A stretch of DNA of 64,000 bases from the IMG/VR virus record IMGVR_UViG_3300047557_002769, positions 62,001-126,000 of that record. One strand, written 5' to 3'. A program made the position numbers and the translations under genes. Each line of letters begins with the position of its first letter. Position 1 is the first letter of the stretch. Under the pieces are notes generated by a model, which did no database searches, had not been told where the DNA came from, and worked only from the letters and a program-made list of their open reading frames with translations. The DNA comes from a virus. Below, one piece after another: positions 33,529-40,135 of the stretch.

Positions 33529-34477
33529 AAAAAACCTGTTTAAATTTATTCATTACGATATTAGGAGTAAAGCTTTGAGTTATTTCTGACCAGCCTTCTT
33601 TCTGCTTAAGTTCTGGAACAATACTTAGCAGGTAACTAAGCTCCTCTACGTTTGTATACAATGTATTGCATTCTCTGAGCATTTCCACATGATTTAAATC
33701 ATGACCGCCTGCCCATGCAAGAACAGGTTTGTTAAGATGTAAAAACTCAGCTATAGACAACCCAAAGCTCTCACCTCTTACTCTGGCATGTAACATTGCG
33801 TCACAGGTATTAATAAAGTTGGCTTTCTTTTGCGGGCTATGTATTTCGTTGATAAATTTAACGTTAGGATGATCAATAAAAGGTTCGGTACCTACAAATA
33901 GAAAAATATATTTGTCGGTTGTTGTAACGAATTTTGAAATGTAATCCTTGACTGGTTGCAGGTCAAAAGTAAAGTAACCGCCAATACGACCAATAACAAT
34001 TTTATCATCTGAGATACCTAGTGCTTTTCTATAATTACCAGTCGGTGCAGGTAAGCTTACTATATGAGGTACATACGGTATGCTACCATTCGACATCTTT
34101 TCAGAAAGCCATTTAGAAATATACGCATAGCGATCACCGTGTGATTCGTTAAACTGAAAAACAGCGTGAACCGCGGTCCTACAGTTCCTAGGTAGGTCTT
34201 CTTTTTTACCAGCACGTATAAAGTAAGCTAAATCAACTTGTTCTTTACTAATAATACCTTCTAGATCACCTTCTTTATACCCAACAACATTGAACTGCTT
34301 TTTAAGCTCATCAACAACTGCTTGTTCCGAGCCCATATCTCTATCGTAACCGTGACTTGCATTATAAGCAATCACAGATTCATTACCGAGTACTTCTTGA
34401 TTGTACTTAGCATAATCGGTAATTGCTACCGTTGTGCCTCTGTAGTTTAAGGTGTTGGTATGAAACAAAACTCTCAC
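33521..34477 (-). CDS. GT4-like glycosyltransferase
   Basis: 318 aa GT-B protein. N-terminal Rossmann MRVLFHTNTLNYRGTTVAIT; C-terminal donor domain IVIGRIGGYFTFDLQPVKDY, YIFLFVGTEPF, and the GT4 ESFGLSIAEFLHLNKPVLAW motif (E-x7-E). Part of the second sugar operon. Confidence 0.82.
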   Translation of the reverse strand: MRVLFHTNTLNYRGTTVAITDYAKYNQEVLGNESVIAYNASHGYDRDMGSEQAVVDELKKQFNVVGYKEGDLEGIISKEQVDLAYFIRAGKKEDLPRNCRTAVHAVFQFNESHGDRYAYISKWLSEKMSNGSIPYVPHIVSLPAPTGNYRKALGISDDKIVIGRIGGYFTFDLQPVKDYISKFVTTTDKYIFLFVGTEPFIDHPNVKFINEIHSPQKKANFINTCDAMLHARVRGESFGLSIAEFLHLNKPVLAWAGGHDLNHVEMLRECNTLYTNVEELSYLLSIVPELKQKEGWSEITQSFTPNIVMNKFKQVFYD

Positions 34478-35154
34478 GGAACAACTCTACCTTTAAAGTC
34501 AAATGCTGTTGAGCTTACATGAAATCGATTATCAAAATTACCTTCTACAATCTCATTACAACGCTTGATAAAGAGTTCTAGATTAGATTGTAGACGCCCC
34601 TGATACAGATGGTAACAGTAGTTATCAAATACTGTACCTATGCCATAGTAACCGTAGTTACCTAGCGGCCATACACCTTCTTGCGGTTCTCTTTCAAATG
34701 TAACCGGGTAAAGACAGCGATACCGCTTACCTTTAGACTCAGCAACATATGTGAACTCTTCACCGACATCTGAGCGTATAGTTTCAGAAAAAGAAGTGCT
34801 GATCTCTCTCCAACAAGACTTAGTTAGGAAAAAGAAAGCAGGTGCAGCGTAGATATGGGACTTTGGTTTAATGTGATTAGATACTTGAGCAATGCCTAGG
34901 AAGGTATTATTCTTCTTTACATACGACATTGCATTGAGAACTGCATCTCTAGAGAGCGGTACACAATCAGCATCCAAGAATCCAATAATATCAGAATCTG
35001 CTTGTTCACAAACACTATCCATCCACATACCATGCGGTACATTTTGCTGATGATAGTTAACGGGTAGTCCGAACTCTTTGGTTACCCGTTTATGAGCTTC
35101 AATCTGCTCTACCGGGGTATTATCCCAATAGAGTGTGTGGAGTTCAACCTTCAT
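34474..35154 (-). CDS. GT2-like glycosyltransferase
   Basis: 226 aa from the ATG at 35152-35154, which overlaps the LSm-like gene end by 11 bp. KVELHTLYWDNTPVEQIEAH, then ADSDIIGFLDADCVPLSRDA with the metal-binding DAD triad. C-terminal VWPLGNYGYYGIGTVFDNYC. No long C-terminal domain. Confidence 0.75.
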   Translation of the reverse strand: MKVELHTLYWDNTPVEQIEAHKRVTKEFGLPVNYHQQNVPHGMWMDSVCEQADSDIIGFLDADCVPLSRDAVLNAMSYVKKNNTFLGIAQVSNHIKPKSHIYAAPAFFFLTKSCWREISTSFSETIRSDVGEEFTYVAESKGKRYRCLYPVTFEREPQEGVWPLGNYGYYGIGTVFDNYCYHLYQGRLQSNLELFIKRCNEIVEGNFDNRFHVSSTAFDFKGRVVP

Positions 35155-35440
35155 TTGCAGCTGGCACTGCTTTAGGTACCATGTTGCCAAACGTCTTGTC
35201 GTAGTATTCTGCCAAGTCGTTCACAGGATCAGCAACGTAGAAAACCTTTTCCTTCTCCAGGAAAATAGAATGACCTTTTACATGCATGAGAAAAGGTTCA
35301 ATCTTATTCTTAGCGGTATTATCGGTAGGATCAACGACCAGTGTAACGCGCGCTGGCCACTTCATAAAATAACCTGCGGAAGTTTCGTCGAGTTCACAAA
35401 CAACTTCTTCACCAGTCATCAGTTTAACATATTTAATCAT
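35144..35440 (-). CDS. LSm/Hfq-like small protein, paralogue B
   Basis: 98 aa. KYVKLMTGEEVVCELDET then MKWPARVTLVVDP and a C-terminal NDLAEYYDKTFGN mirror the 26679-26960 protein. Likely an Sm-like beta barrel; RNA binding unproven. Downstream of a perfect late box, unlike its paralogue, which has a sigma70-type promoter. Confidence 0.68.
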   Translation of the reverse strand: MIKYVKLMTGEEVVCELDETSAGYFMKWPARVTLVVDPTDNTAKNKIEPFLMHVKGHSIFLEKEKVFYVADPVNDLAEYYDKTFGNMVPKAVPAANEG

Positions 35441-35484
35441 TTTTCAGCCCTTTCATAATGAGTCAGATAAGTAATGATATTGTT

Positions 35485-35492
35485 TATTTATA
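35485..35492 (-). promoter_or_regulatory. Late promoter box TATAAATA
   Basis: Perfect octamer on the minus strand, 45 bp before the 35440 start, in the divergent gap with the plus-strand heptosyltransferase-like gene. Confidence 0.75.
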
Positions 35493-35500
35493 TATCTCTT

Positions 35501-36187
35501 ATGCGTATTATCCATGCATGTGGTTGCCGAGGTCTTGGTGACCTTGTCAGCGGCACATCAAACATTATAAGAACTATTAAAGAAGATAGCCATATAATAT
35601 TTCATTTTCCTCCAGGTTTTGATTATAAGACAACAGTTGATACTTTAATGTCGGAGTTTGTCATGCCTGCAGGTATTAACGTTACTCATGAACTCGATGA
35701 AACATGGTACACCGTTCGCAGACACGTAGCATTAAAAAAGTTTGGTAGAGAAACATTAGATAAAGATTGGTTCTTTTTTGCATCAGGTGGCTCGACGTAT
35801 GTGCCTTTTAAGACAGCATGGCAGGGTAATATAAACGGGCCGGTTGCGGTCTCCCCTAATAACGAAAATACCAACCCTCAATACCCGTACCCTGGGAAGT
35901 GGTTTCCGGAAAAATTAAACAGTTTAATTATGAATTTGATTGATGAGAAGAAATACCTTTATCTAGGCAGACCATTTTCGATTAGAGAGTGTATCGATAA
36001 GATGGCAGTAAGTAGGTATGCAATTGGCGTAGATGGTGCGTGGACGCACATAGCCAATGCTATGAGGGTTCCTTACATTTTAGTAAGGAATGATTTTGAT
36101 GCTAAAATGATGAAAAGGATGCATAGAGCTCACCCTAGCATCCAATTCATCGAGACTTATCAGACGTTAGAATATCTACCGTTATAA
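35501..36187 (+). CDS. GT9-like (heptosyltransferase-like) protein on the plus strand
   Basis: 228 aa from the ATG at 35501 (an upstream in-frame ATG at 35474 is possible). MRIIHACGCRGLGDLVSGTS start and the C-terminal DKMAVSRYAIGVDGAWTHIA NAMRVPYILV match the GT9 donor-site pattern (G-x-D-G/A...H-x-A-x-A). One of very few plus-strand genes; divergent from the LSm-like gene. Confidence 0.65.
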   Translation: MRIIHACGCRGLGDLVSGTSNIIRTIKEDSHIIFHFPPGFDYKTTVDTLMSEFVMPAGINVTHELDETWYTVRRHVALKKFGRETLDKDWFFFASGGSTYVPFKTAWQGNINGPVAVSPNNENTNPQYPYPGKWFPEKLNSLIMNLIDEKKYLYLGRPFSIRECIDKMAVSRYAIGVDGAWTHIANAMRVPYILVRNDFDAKMMKRMHRAHPSIQFIETYQTLEYLPL

Positions 36188-36190
36188 TGG

Positions 36191-36272
36191 TGCCCGGGGC
36201 GGGATTCGAACCCGCACGCTTTTTTAGCGGGGGATTTTAAGTCCCCTGTGTCTACCGTTCCACCACCCGGGC
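36191..36272 (-). tRNA. tRNA-Leu(TAA)
   Basis: Class II cloverleaf: acceptor GCCCGGG, anticodon loop CTTAAAA, long variable arm CGCT-AAAAA-AGCG, T-loop TTCGAAT, encoded CCA at 36188-36190. Confidence 0.95.
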
Positions 36273-36280
36273 TTAGTTGG

Positions 36281-36351
36281 TGCCCCTAGAGGGAATCGAA
36301 CCCCCACCTGATGCTTACAAGGCAACTGCACGACCTTCATGCTACAGGGGC
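36281..36351 (-). tRNA. tRNA-Thr(TGT)
   Basis: Acceptor GCCCCTG, anticodon loop CTTGTAA, T-loop TTCGATT, CCA encoded. Confidence 0.94.
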
Positions 36352-36356
36352 AAATT

Positions 36357-36830
36357 TTAAGCAGCTAGCAACTCTTTAAGTCTATCTGCAGCATAAGAAG
36401 CTGCAAAAGCTTTAGGCTTAACCATTGGTACAACGTTACAAACACCTCTAATATAACCTACTGCTTGCTGAATTACAATACTTGAATTATAGTGCTCGTC
36501 AGGGTTAATATCAAGATGAATCTGCACTTCACGGTCACCAATTACATCAACAAGTTTTTGATACAACTCAGCCACCTTGTAAACCTCATTCATTAGACGA
36601 GTTGCAGGCCTGGAAGCTTTTGCATCGTAATCAATCTCCGTCTGTACTTCGCCAAAGATTTTGCAACCATGGCGACCGTCAATGTGTACAACGATAGCCA
36701 AAGTGTAGTCAGCAACCCATTTATCGTTACGCTTAATTCTTTCCGAATCAGCCCCGATATAGATTTTTGTCTCCGGGCTCTGCGCGTCGATGAATGCTTT
36801 TACTTCGTCAATGTTAATAGATTTATTCAT
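36357..36830 (-). CDS. RNase H-like protein, YkuK/DUF458 family
   Basis: 157 aa from the ATG at 36828-36830. TKIYIGADSERIKRNDKWVA (first acidic strand), EVQIHLDINPDEHYNSSIVI and VPMVKPKAFAASYAADRLKE match the ribonuclease H-like YkuK family. Catalytic acids appear retained; activity on RNA or DNA unproven. Placed between tRNA genes, so it may be involved with RNA. Confidence 0.82.
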   Translation of the reverse strand: MNKSINIDEVKAFIDAQSPETKIYIGADSERIKRNDKWVADYTLAIVVHIDGRHGCKIFGEVQTEIDYDAKASRPATRLMNEVYKVAELYQKLVDVIGDREVQIHLDINPDEHYNSSIVIQQAVGYIRGVCNVVPMVKPKAFAASYAADRLKELLAA

Positions 36831-36847
36831 GGCACTACTATTTATGG

Positions 36848-36921
36848 AGCGGGTAACGAGACTCGAACTCGTACCGTCTGCTTGGAAGGCAGTCATGCTA
36901 GCCGTTAAACACCATACCCGC
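36848..36921 (-). tRNA. tRNA-Gly(TCC)
   Basis: Acceptor GCGGGTA, anticodon loop CTTCCAA, T-loop TTCGAGT, CCA encoded. Confidence 0.93.
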
Positions 36922-36928
36922 TTATTGG

Positions 36929-37000
36929 TCCGCCGAGAGGGAATCGAACCCCCATTAAGAGCTTAGAAGGCTCCTGTTCTATCCATTGAACTATCGGCAG
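36929..37000 (-). tRNA. tRNA-Arg(TCT)
   Basis: Acceptor CTGCCGA with one wobble, anticodon loop CTTCTAA, T-loop TTCGATT, CCA encoded. First tRNA after a sigma70-type promoter. Confidence 0.93.
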
Positions 37001-37007
37001 ATGTATT

Positions 37008-37036
37008 ATTATATCCTATTTTAAACTAAAAAACAA
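37008..37036 (-). promoter_or_regulatory. Sigma70-type promoter for tRNAs
   Basis: Minus strand TTGTTT (37031-37036), 17-nt spacer, TATAAT (37008-37013), 7 bp upstream of tRNA-Arg(TCT). Confidence 0.8.
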
Positions 37037-37053
37037 CTCTAATTGTTACGCTT

Positions 37054-37061
37054 ACTAAATA
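37054..37061 (+). promoter_or_regulatory. Possible late promoter (ACTAAATA)
   Basis: Plus-strand ACTAAATA, sharing the TAAATA core of the late box, 15 bp before the holin start. Confidence 0.4.
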
Positions 37062-37076
37062 ACTAAGGGTGACAAT

Positions 37077-37478
37077 ATGACTAAAAATAAAAAAGATAAC
37101 GAACTTTCCTTTAAAGAAGATTGGATGAATAGAAAATGGCGTCCAATGATGGGGTGGATGTACATGATTGTATGTATCACCGATTTTATCATTTTTCCCG
37201 TTTTCTGGTCAATCGTACAACTTAAAGGTGGCGGTAACGTTAAGGAAGCATGGCAGCCTTTGACGTTACAAGGCGCTGGATTGTTTCATGTAGCCATGGG
37301 TGTGGTACTTGGTCTTACTACCTGGGGCAGAACACGTGAACGTATATCTACCAATCAGATGTATGCGCAGTTACCACAAGAACCACAGTTCTACGAAGAG
37401 CGTTCCGTAAGAAAAACAACTGTTAGACCGGAAATAACACCGCCTACCAGACGACCGTTTATTGACCCCGGAGATTAA
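37077..37478 (+). CDS. Holin (GTA-type, 3TM family)
   Basis: 133 aa. WMNRKWRPMMGWMYMIVCIT and DFIIFPVFWSIVQ, then WQPLTLQGAGLFHVAMGVVLGL match the three-helix holin family of gene-transfer-agent type. Forms membrane lesions releasing endolysin. C-terminal tail basic and Pro-rich (TVRPEITPPTRRPF). Convergent with the endolysin gene, ends overlapping by 4 bp. Confidence 0.82.
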   Translation: MTKNKKDNELSFKEDWMNRKWRPMMGWMYMIVCITDFIIFPVFWSIVQLKGGGNVKEAWQPLTLQGAGLFHVAMGVVLGLTTWGRTRERISTNQMYAQLPQEPQFYEERSVRKTTVRPEITPPTRRPFIDPGD

Positions 37479-38101
37479 CTCACCAGAACGTCGATAGCAT
37501 GGTTGTAGTGTTTAATTCTATCGGCTAATCCTATCTTACCTCCATTTATAAGTATAGTCATACCTTCAATATCCGCTATATCAGCGAACGGATTCAAATC
37601 TCTTACATACCAGTACCAACAAGCTGAATGAACTGCACCCCTAGGTGTTTCTAGATAAGTAGGTGCCTCTTCTAAACTGATGTTGCAATATTCTGCAAAG
37701 GTAGAATAGTTAGATCTACCAGTTAGTTGAATTAAACCTCTACCTCTGTAACGAAAACCGTCTCCACTTGCCTCGCTGCTGTTACCCATTCTATTGGCGT
37801 AAACTTTATTAGCAATTTTTGCTGGTTGCCTGTGATAGGGTTGCGCAGACTCGAGTGTAGGAAATCGTTTGGGCCACGTACGCATTAGACCTTGTGCGCT
37901 GTAATTAAGATTTTCTTCTAGCGCAGTATAACCAGCCGACTCATGAGCAGTCTGTGCAATAAATGCAGCTACTCTTTGCACCGAAATTATTTCAAACGTA
38001 GGTAGAATTTCTTCTAGCTCTTTAAACCAAACACCTACACCAAATTTAGCTTTAGGTATAAGTTCTGATAGTTTTTCTTCTGTAAAGTCGAATTCAAACA
38101 T
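37475..38101 (-). CDS. Endolysin, glycoside hydrolase family 19
   Basis: 208 aa. GH19 lysozyme/chitinase fold: RVAAFIAQTAHESAGYTALE (catalytic Glu in AHES), ENLNYSAQGLMRTWPKRFPT, and SGDGFRYRGRGLIQLTGRSN (second catalytic Glu region). Cleaves peptidoglycan at lysis. No signal peptide, so holin-dependent. Encoded opposite to the holin. Confidence 0.93.
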   Translation of the reverse strand: MFEFDFTEEKLSELIPKAKFGVGVWFKELEEILPTFEIISVQRVAAFIAQTAHESAGYTALEENLNYSAQGLMRTWPKRFPTLESAQPYHRQPAKIANKVYANRMGNSSEASGDGFRYRGRGLIQLTGRSNYSTFAEYCNISLEEAPTYLETPRGAVHSACWYWYVRDLNPFADIADIEGMTILINGGKIGLADRIKHYNHAIDVLVS

Positions 38102-38119
38102 AAGCCCTCCCTTTTTAAA

Positions 38120-38127
38120 TATTTAGA
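38120..38127 (-). promoter_or_regulatory. Probable late promoter (TCTAAATA)
   Basis: TAAATA core with two mismatches to the canonical late box, ~20 bp before the endolysin start, followed by GGGAGGG. Confidence 0.45.
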
Positions 38128-38135
38128 GCTTATGG

Positions 38136-38206
38136 TGCTGCTAGCAAGAATCGAACTTGCGTTACCGCCTTACCAAGGCGACGTAATACCATTATACTAT
38201 AGCAGC
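38136..38206 (-). tRNA. tRNA-Thr(GGT)
   Basis: Acceptor GCTGCTA/TAGCAGC, anticodon loop TTGGTAA, T-loop TTCGATT, A73 and CCA encoded. Confidence 0.92.
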
Positions 38207-38213
38207 ATATTGG

Positions 38214-38287
38214 CCCGTCCTGAAGAATTCGAATCTCCAACCTCTGAGTTCGTAGCCCAGTGCACTATCCAGTTGTGCTAAGGACGG
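38214..38287 (-). tRNA. tRNA-Arg(ACG)
   Basis: Acceptor CCGTCCT/AGGACGG, anticodon loop CTACGAA, T-loop TTCGAAT, G73, CCA encoded. Needs A34-to-inosine editing to read CGN. Confidence 0.92.
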
Positions 38288-38293
38288 TTATGG

Positions 38294-38365
38294 ATGCGGG
38301 AGACGGAATCGAACCGCCGTTCTCCAGGTTATGAGCCTGACGAGATACCTCTTCTCCATCCCGCG
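38294..38365 (-). tRNA. Initiator tRNA-fMet(CAT)
   Basis: Starts CGCGGGA with an unpaired C1/A72, the bacterial initiator hallmark, and resembles E. coli tRNA-fMet (TCGTCAGGCTCATAACCTG arm). T-loop TTCGATT. Confidence 0.93.
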
Positions 38366-38374
38366 TAATTTTGG

Positions 38375-38446
38375 TGGTGATAGTTGGTAACGATCCAACC
38401 TGTGAGGCGTATGAAACCCCTGCATATCCGTCTATGCTATATCACC
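38375..38446 (-). tRNA. tRNA(CAT), Met or Ile2, with A54/U58 T-loop
   Basis: Acceptor GGTGATA/TATCACC, anticodon loop TTCATAC, T-stem GTTGG/CCAAC enclosing ATCGTTA instead of TTCGAAT. All stems pair, so it is not obviously degraded. Confidence 0.8.
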
Positions 38447-38450
38447 GTGG

Positions 38451-38540
38451 TCCCCGAGGTGAGATTCGAACTCACGACCTGCCGCTTATCTGGCGCTGAC
38501 GGGGTATAAATCCGCTGCTCTACCGCTGAGCTACCCGGGG
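38451..38540 (-). tRNA. Odd tRNA, anticodon probably TAT (Ile), ~18-nt insertion
   Basis: Acceptor CCCCGGG/CTCGGGG, D-arm GCTC-AGCGGTA-GAGC, T-arm GTGAG-TTCGAAT-CTCAC are standard. The anticodon arm GCGGA-TTTATAC-CCCGT has one mismatch, and the variable region is ~23 nt (containing GCGCCAGATAAGCGGC), abnormal for Ile. Could instead be an intron-like or degenerate gene. Confidence 0.6.
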
Positions 38541-38548
38541 TAAATTGG

Positions 38549-38635
38549 CCGAGAGTCAGGGAGTCGAACCCTGTGACCGTATTACTACAGTCTACGGATT
38601 AGCAATCCGCTGCATTACCATCCTGCCCACTCTCG
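38549..38635 (-). tRNA. tRNA-Ser(GCT)
   Basis: Class II: acceptor CGAGAGT, anticodon loop TTGCTAA, long variable arm, T-loop TTCGACT, G73. Confidence 0.94.
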
Positions 38636-38642
38636 TTATTGG

Positions 38643-38729
38643 AGGAAGCGGTGGGATTCGAACCCACGGACCGCTTTCACGATCGCTAGTTTTCAAGACT
38701 AGAGCCATCAACCACTCGACCACGCTTCC
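38643..38729 (-). tRNA. tRNA-Ser(TGA)
   Basis: Class II: acceptor GGAAGCG, anticodon loop CTTGAAA, variable arm CGATCGTGAAAGCGGTC, T-loop TTCGAAT. Confidence 0.94.
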
Positions 38730-38737
38730 TTAATTGG

Positions 38738-38810
38738 TGCCGCCTCTCTGTTACGATCAGAGTTCTCTGGTTCTTCAGACCAGCGTGAGGACCACCTTCA
38801 CCAAAGCGGC
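38738..38810 (-). tRNA. tRNA-Phe(GAA) with A54/U58 T-loop
   Basis: Acceptor GCCGCTT/AGGCGGC, anticodon arm CTGGT-CTGAAGA-ACCAG, T-arm CTCTG-ATCGTAA-CAGAG, A73, CCA encoded. T-loop is of the altered class. Confidence 0.82.
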
Positions 38811-38817
38811 ATATTGG

Positions 38818-38888
38818 GTTGAACCGGGGAATCGAACCCTCTCTACTTGTTTCACGGACAAGTGTGCGACCACTACACTAGGAACAAC
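38818..38888 (-). tRNA. tRNA-His(GTG), atypical
   Basis: G-1 opposite C73 and anticodon arm CTTGT-CCGTGAA-ACAAG support His, but position 33 is C instead of U and the acceptor stem contains two adjacent T-T mismatches, with a weak T-stem. Either a divergent functional tRNA or a decaying one. Confidence 0.65.
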
Positions 38889-38897
38889 ATTAACTGG

Positions 38898-38968
38898 CAG
38901 GGATGCTTGGAATCGAACCAAGGACACGGGAATCAAAATCCTGTGTGATACCATTTCACCACACCCCA
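38898..38968 (-). tRNA. tRNA-Gln(TTG)
   Basis: Acceptor TGGGGTG, anticodon loop TTTTGAT, T-loop TTCGATT, G73, CCA encoded. Confidence 0.9.
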
Positions 38969-38981
38969 ACAAAAAAACTGG

Positions 38982-39054
38982 TCTCCGTAAGAGGATTTGA
39001 ACCCCTACCGCCTGACCCCAAATCAGGAACGCTGCCAGATTACGCTATACGGAG
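38982..39054 (-). tRNA. tRNA-Pro(TGG)
   Basis: Acceptor CTCCGTA/TACGGAG, anticodon arm CCTGA-TTTGGGG-TCAGG, T-loop TTCAAAT. Confidence 0.93.
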
Positions 39055-39065
39055 AATAAATTTGG

Positions 39066-39141
39066 TGGACCCAATGACCAGCTACAGTCAATGCCCGCAA
39101 CCAGGGTTACTGGCGGTCGCTCTTATTGCTACCGAGGGCCC
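39066..39141 (-). ncRNA. tRNA-like element with non-canonical core
   Basis: 76 nt between tRNA genes. Ends form a tRNA-style acceptor (GGGCCC/GGGTCC) followed by A and encoded CCA, but inside there is no TTCRA T-loop or GG D-loop; the 3'-side hairpin is TGAC-N8-GTCA and a central hairpin is CCAG-TAACC-CTGG. Size and ends mimic a tRNA. Confidence 0.5.
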
Positions 39142-39154
39142 ATAAATTGTTTGG

Positions 39155-39227
39155 TGGAAGATAGGGGAATCGAACCCCTGACTCCGACTTGCAAGGCCGG
39201 CGTGTTCCCAATTAGCACCAATCCCCC
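39155..39227 (-). tRNA. tRNA-Ala(TGC)
   Basis: Acceptor GGGGGAT/ATCTTCC with wobbles, anticodon arm CCGGC-CTTGCAA-GTCGG, T-loop TTCGATT, CCA encoded. Confidence 0.9.
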
Positions 39228-39231
39228 ATTA

Positions 39232-39313
39232 CCATATTGAAGCACACTAGCACCACAGCAACCGGCTCAATGGCGGGGAGTCGAACCCACTTTGTTAATG
39301 CACTTCAATATGG
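39232..39313 (-). repeat. Inverted-repeat-bounded element IR1
   Basis: 82 bp closed by an 18-bp helix (CCATATTGAAGTGCATTA with TAGTGTGCTTCAATATGG). The interior contains GTGGGTTCGACTCCCC, a T-arm-like hairpin near the 5' side, not where a tRNA would have it. Same outer repeat as IR2-IR4. Confidence 0.8.
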
Positions 39314-39535
39314 CCCCAGCCCCTACACTGGGTACATATTGTCTTCTGAGTCGGCAGAAGATTTTATCTCCTGTTGTTCCGCGTTTCTCGGACGACGATC
39401 CTCAGGCCTAGACATCCGTATGCGAAGTCCACCATCACTCGCATATTTTTAATGACGGGGCTTTCACCCGCCTCGGTATTGTTTGCTCTGCTAACCACTA
39501 GGGAATGTGGCAACAAGAGTACCGGGACTAATTGT
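39314..39535 (-). ncRNA. Structured non-tRNA domain in the tRNA array (domain S)
   Basis: No plausible gene. Minus-strand helices: CTCTTGTTG with CAACAGGAG (9 bp, closing), CCAC-N8-GTGG, GGCGGG-N7-CCCGTC, ATGCGA-N13-TCGCAT, TCTTCTG-N6-CAGAAGA, and CCCAG-N8-CTGGG followed by GCCA at the IR1 border. Looks like a multi-branched RNA rather than a chance gap. Confidence 0.5.
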
Positions 39536-39543
39536 TAATCTGG

Positions 39544-39615
39544 TGCATCGTGAGAGGATTGAACTCCCGACCTTGGCCTTGTAAGGGCCCTGCTCTACCG
39601 CTGAGCTAACGATGC
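39544..39615 (-). tRNA. tRNA-Val(TAC)
   Basis: Acceptor GCATCGT, anticodon loop CTTACAA, D-arm GCTCAGCGGTAGAGC, T-loop TTCAATC, CCA encoded. Confidence 0.93.
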
Positions 39616-39624
39616 GTAATATGG

Positions 39625-39714
39625 TGGGTGTCCACGGAGTCGAACCGCGAATGTTTACCACGAGGGACCGGATTTACAGTCCGGTGCAGCACACGCCTTA
39701 GCTGCAAGACACCC
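39625..39714 (-). tRNA. tRNA-Tyr(GTA)
   Basis: Class II: acceptor GGGTGTC, anticodon arm CCGGA-CTGTAAA-TCCGG, variable arm, T-loop TTCGACT, CCA encoded. Confidence 0.94.
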
Positions 39715-39725
39715 ATAAAACTTGG

Positions 39726-39799
39726 CTGACCAGGTAGGGATCGAACCCACGACATCGTGATTAACAGTCACGCGCAACTACCAACTGTGCTACTGGTCA
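39726..39799 (-). tRNA. tRNA-Asn(GTT)
   Basis: Acceptor TGACCAG/CTGGTCA, anticodon loop CTGTTAA, T-loop TTCGATC, G73, CCA encoded. Confidence 0.94.
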
Positions 39800-39811
39800 A
39801 AAAACTCTGGA

Positions 39812-39883
39812 GCGGGTAATCGGTTTCGAACCGATGGCCTTAACTTTGGCAAAGTTACGCTCTACCAACTGAGCTATACCCGC
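39812..39883 (-). tRNA. tRNA-Gly(GCC)
   Basis: Acceptor GCGGGTA/TACCCGC, anticodon arm AACTT-TGCCA centred loop TTGCCAA, T-loop TTCGAAA. Confidence 0.93.
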
Positions 39884-39887
39884 TTAA

Positions 39888-39998
39888 CCATATTGAAACA
39901 CACTCGACGGAATCGAACCGTCCACCTCTGCTCCATACGGGGCAAGGCTGTATCCAGTCAGTAGGCTTGTACTTTGCCTTGAATGTGCTTCAATATGG
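39888..39998 (-). repeat. Inverted-repeat-bounded element IR2
   Basis: 111 bp closed by an 18-bp helix (CCATATTGAAGCACATTC with GAGTGTGTTTCAATATGG). A perfect T-arm GACGG-TTCGATT-CCGTC abuts the inner 7 bp of that helix, as in a tRNA with an acceptor stem extended by 11 bp; the middle (GGC-N9-GCC, TGCCCC-GTAT-GGAGCA) has no convincing anticodon arm. Confidence 0.8.
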
Positions 39999-40135
39999 TC
40001 TCGGGTTTGCACCGAGATCACCGACTAAACGGCTTTCGCTAGTGATTCACTCATATTACTTGCAGGTCATATGAGGCTCTATGCGATGCTTAAAGACTGA
40101 TTAAAAGGGCCTGCATTAGTTACCAGTCTCAAAAA
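39999..40135 (-). ncRNA. Structured non-tRNA domain in the tRNA array (domain Y)
   Basis: 137 bp with no gene. Helices on the minus strand: AGACTG with CAGTCT, CTCATAT-N12-ATATGAG, ATCAC with GTGAT enclosing GC-GAAA-GC and CCG-N6-CGG hairpins, and CTCGG-TGCAAAC-CCGAG followed by ACCA. TGCAGG and CCTGCA in two loops could form a pseudoknot. Confidence 0.5.

Noticed and set aside
38375-38446. Reading the anticodon as TCA (opal suppressor)
   Set aside because: That register leaves a G-G mismatch in the anticodon stem; the CAT register pairs all five positions.
38545-39145. Overlapping plus-strand frames across the tRNA cluster, including the pattern GGSGGIRTHGPLSRSLVFKT
   Set aside because: These are antisense translations of tRNA genes (that peptide is a classic tRNA-Ser artefact); the tRNAs explain the sequence fully.
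39314-40135. Group I intron interpretation of the structured domains
   Set aside because: No recognisable P3-P8 core or flanking exon continuity; adjacent tRNAs are intact.
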